From assembly GCA_029938605.1 (NCBI GenBank), contig JAOZUO010000016.1, forward strand, positions 38,991-71,902: a stretch of 32,912 bases of DNA, written 5' to 3'. This document shows, piece by piece, positions 32,857 to 32,912 of the stretch. Made by a program: the position numbers and the translations under genes. This stretch comes from Deltaproteobacteria bacterium. GTDB taxonomy: Bacteria; Myxococcota_A; Polyangia; HGW-17; JAJRWW01. The notes under the pieces were generated by a model. That model was given only the letters and a program-made list of their open reading frames with translations, ran no database searches and had not been told where the DNA came from. How positions within the stretch are numbered: position 1 is the stretch's first letter; the number at the start of each line of letters is the position of its first letter.

Positions 32857-32912
32857 GCCGACGTAGCTCAGTTGGTAGAGCAGCTGATTCGTAATCAGCA
32901 GGTCAGCGGTTC
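32857..32912 (+). tRNA. tRNA-Thr (anticodon CGU), 3' end beyond window
   Basis: The visible 56 bases fit a tRNA. They start with the acceptor 5' strand GCCGACG (32857-32863), then TA. The D arm is GCTC-AGTTGGTA-GAGC. The anticodon arm is GCTGA-TTCGTAA-TCAGC (32883-32899) with anticodon CGT at 32890-32892. A variable loop AGGTC and the start of the T arm (AGCGGTTC) follow. CGU reads ACG threonine codons. The T loop and acceptor 3' strand are cut off. Confidence 0.95.

Overview
The window looks like chromosomal DNA from a GC-rich deltaproteobacterium-like lineage, most plausibly Myxococcota or Bradymonadota. This rests on gene content, not on a search: cysteine-rich and EGF-like repeat secreted proteins, a Ser/Thr kinase with a PAS-like tail, an RsbT-like kinase, FHA-domain secretion ATPases, lipoproteins, and proteins padded with low-complexity Ser/Glu, Pro/Gln or Gly/Met repeats.

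Layout. 1-1708 (+): two secreted cysteine-rich proteins, the first cut by the window edge. 1749-7719 (-): an RND efflux pair (adaptor, then permease) ending in an anti-sigma-like membrane protein. 7841-9247 (+): an isolated ribosomal protein L3 gene with its own promoter and a palindromic leader, followed by the 23S rRNA methyltransferase gene rlmE. 9257-9874 (-): a YciO/Sua5-family gene. 10128-11828 (+): a protein with a TPR-like N-terminus and two cNMP-binding-like domains. 11845-17102 (-): a Yej/Opp-type peptide importer operon (binding protein, two permeases, alpha/beta hydrolase). 17191-19438 (+): a Ser/Thr kinase and an RsbT-like kinase. 19457-27814 (-): a five-gene operon of secretin, FHA-CpaF ATPase, double-FHA/TPR protein, a second peptide-binding lipoprotein and a metallo-beta-lactamase-fold hydrolase. 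28043-28522 (-): a small membrane protein. 28523-30400: a repeat-rich island with queF and a divergent HUH/Y1 (RAYT-like) transposase. 30419-32656 (-): a VKOR-DsbA-DsbA fusion. The window ends inside a tRNA-Thr(CGU).

Genes that work together: adaptor and permease share a 4-base overlap and form the inner-membrane part of a tripartite pump, with no TolC in view. The secretin and FHA-CpaF give the outer-membrane pore and cytoplasmic motor of a Tad-like machine; the FHA domains would let it read Ser/Thr phosphorylation, and a Ser/Thr kinase lies on the opposite strand nearby. L3 and RlmE both act on the peptidyl-transferase region of the large ribosomal subunit.

The strongest candidate for something unusual is 28770-30400: three kinds of repeat packed around queF, including three copies of a hairpin element just upstream of a RAYT-like protein that keeps an HxH motif and a correctly spaced tyrosine. 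The FHA-wired Tad-like operon that also carries a peptide-binding protein and an MBL hydrolase is the second. The HEAT-like insertion in the OppB-type permease is the third.
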